Shown: in pieces, positions 5,786 to 6,249 of the stretch | Layout of the letters: each line of letters opens with the position of its first letter | Numbering within the stretch: the stretch's first letter is position 1 | Assembly: GCA_943355085.1 (NCBI GenBank) | Contig: CALREC010000042.1 | Span: 1-6,249, forward strand | DNA: 6,249 bases | Direction of reading: 5' to 3' | Source: Candidatus Altimarinota bacterium | Lineage (GTDB): Bacteria > Patescibacteriota > Gracilibacteria > BD1-5 > UBA2023 | Notes under the pieces: generated by a model | What the model was told of the DNA's origin: nothing | What the model saw: the letters and a program-made list of their open reading frames with translations, nothing else | Database searches by the model: none | Made by a program: the position numbers and the translations under genes

Positions 5786-6249
5786 TTAAATATAATTATT
5801 CCAATTTCATTTCCTGGTACCTTCGTTATAGTTAGACCACTTGGCAACCTTCTCTCCTACTTGATAGTATTCATAATATAACCATTCCAATATAAAGTCC
5901 CTATGAATCGAGAGTTCTTTGATTTGAGAGGTATTTAAGAAATCATCCACTTTCATCTGAGGATCCAAGGCATGTACATCAACTGAAAAATACTTTCACA
6001 TGCATATATTAAAAAAACGCATTCTTTTAGAACAAATATCTCCACCCGGCGAGCAATGCACGATAAGATCTCAGATGGTTTCAATCTTTTTCTTTTCATC
6101 ATGCTTGTATGCGAGCACTTTATATTTCATCCAAATATAGGGATTATCAAATTTCATCTCATCTCATATCTTATTTAATTCAGTATCTAAGGGCAGAGTA
6201 AGTCGTTGAAAAGAGTCCTTTGATATCTGAGATAAACGTATCTTCAATT
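5786..6249 (-). CDS. C-terminal part of an unrecognised protein, cut by the window edge (code 25)
   Basis: A minus-strand frame runs from the right edge (first full codon at 6247) to TAA at 5786-5788. It gives 153 residues plus the stop with no TAA or TAG inside. Four in-frame TGA codons (plus-strand 6164-6166, 6071-6073, 5996-5998, 5807-5809) read as Gly in contexts such as IGDEM and IGDLI, as in the other genes. The fragment is hydrophilic and mixed-charge, with an aromatic-rich segment near the C-terminus (FILEWLYYEYYQVGEKVAKW). I see no signal peptide, membrane helix or motif that I recognise. It lies upstream of the photolyase gene on the same strand, 196 nt away, and could be separately transcribed. 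It is not assigned a function. Confidence 0.7.

Noticed and set aside
5716..5838. Short plus-strand frame between photolyase and the edge gene
   Set aside because: It is about 40 codons, overlaps the 3' end of the better-supported minus-strand gene, and shows no motif.
1..6249. Mobile element, CRISPR array, prophage or defence island
   Set aside because: I found no direct-repeat arrays, transposase or integrase motifs, terminal repeats or known defence domains. Both tRNAs show intact 3' ends without nearby attachment-site duplications.

Overview
The window comes from a bacterium that reads TGA as glycine (genetic code 25). That code is known in the Patescibacteria/CPR lineages Gracilibacteria (BD1-5/GN02) and Absconditabacteria (SR1). 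Read with the standard code, three of the five protein genes break into fragments and the edge gene is also interrupted. With TGA as Gly all become continuous, and many TGA codons fall on conserved family glycines: the HD-domain HDxGK motif, the S1 'KVGD' turn, and the photolyase 'SPYMRFG' motif. I count 26 in-frame TGA codons in four genes. All five visible stop codons are TAA. I cannot choose between Gracilibacteria and Absconditabacteria from this window.

Layout, left to right: (1) 102-1976 (+), a 624-residue PAS plus HD-GYP-like signalling protein with a degenerate GYP motif and a large insertion. (2) 2065-2148 (+), tRNA-Leu(CAA). (3) 2213-2264, a very long perfect hairpin that looks like a bidirectional terminator between convergent genes. 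(4) 2267-3451 (-), a four-domain S1 ribosomal protein, 29 nt behind tRNA-His(GTG) at 3481-3558 (-), probably one transcript. (5) 3559-3945, a mostly non-coding divergent spacer with outward promoters. (6) 3946-4149 (+), a 67-residue protein of unknown function with an acidic N-terminus and an Arg/Gly-rich C-terminus. (7) 4237-5589 (-), a complete 450-residue class I CPD photolyase whose stop codon lies inside a 34-nt inverted repeat. (8) 5786 to the right edge (-), the C-terminal 154 codons of an unrecognised protein.

The genes do not form one pathway. They combine translation (S1, tRNA-Leu, tRNA-His), UV-damage repair, a nucleotide-signalling candidate and two unknowns. I see no CRISPR array, insertion sequence, prophage or defence cassette. 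The main points of interest are the recoded TGA and its uneven use between genes, the lack of Shine-Dalgarno sequences at every visible start, the G-free U-rich S1 leader behind tRNA-His, and the divergent HD-GYP protein.
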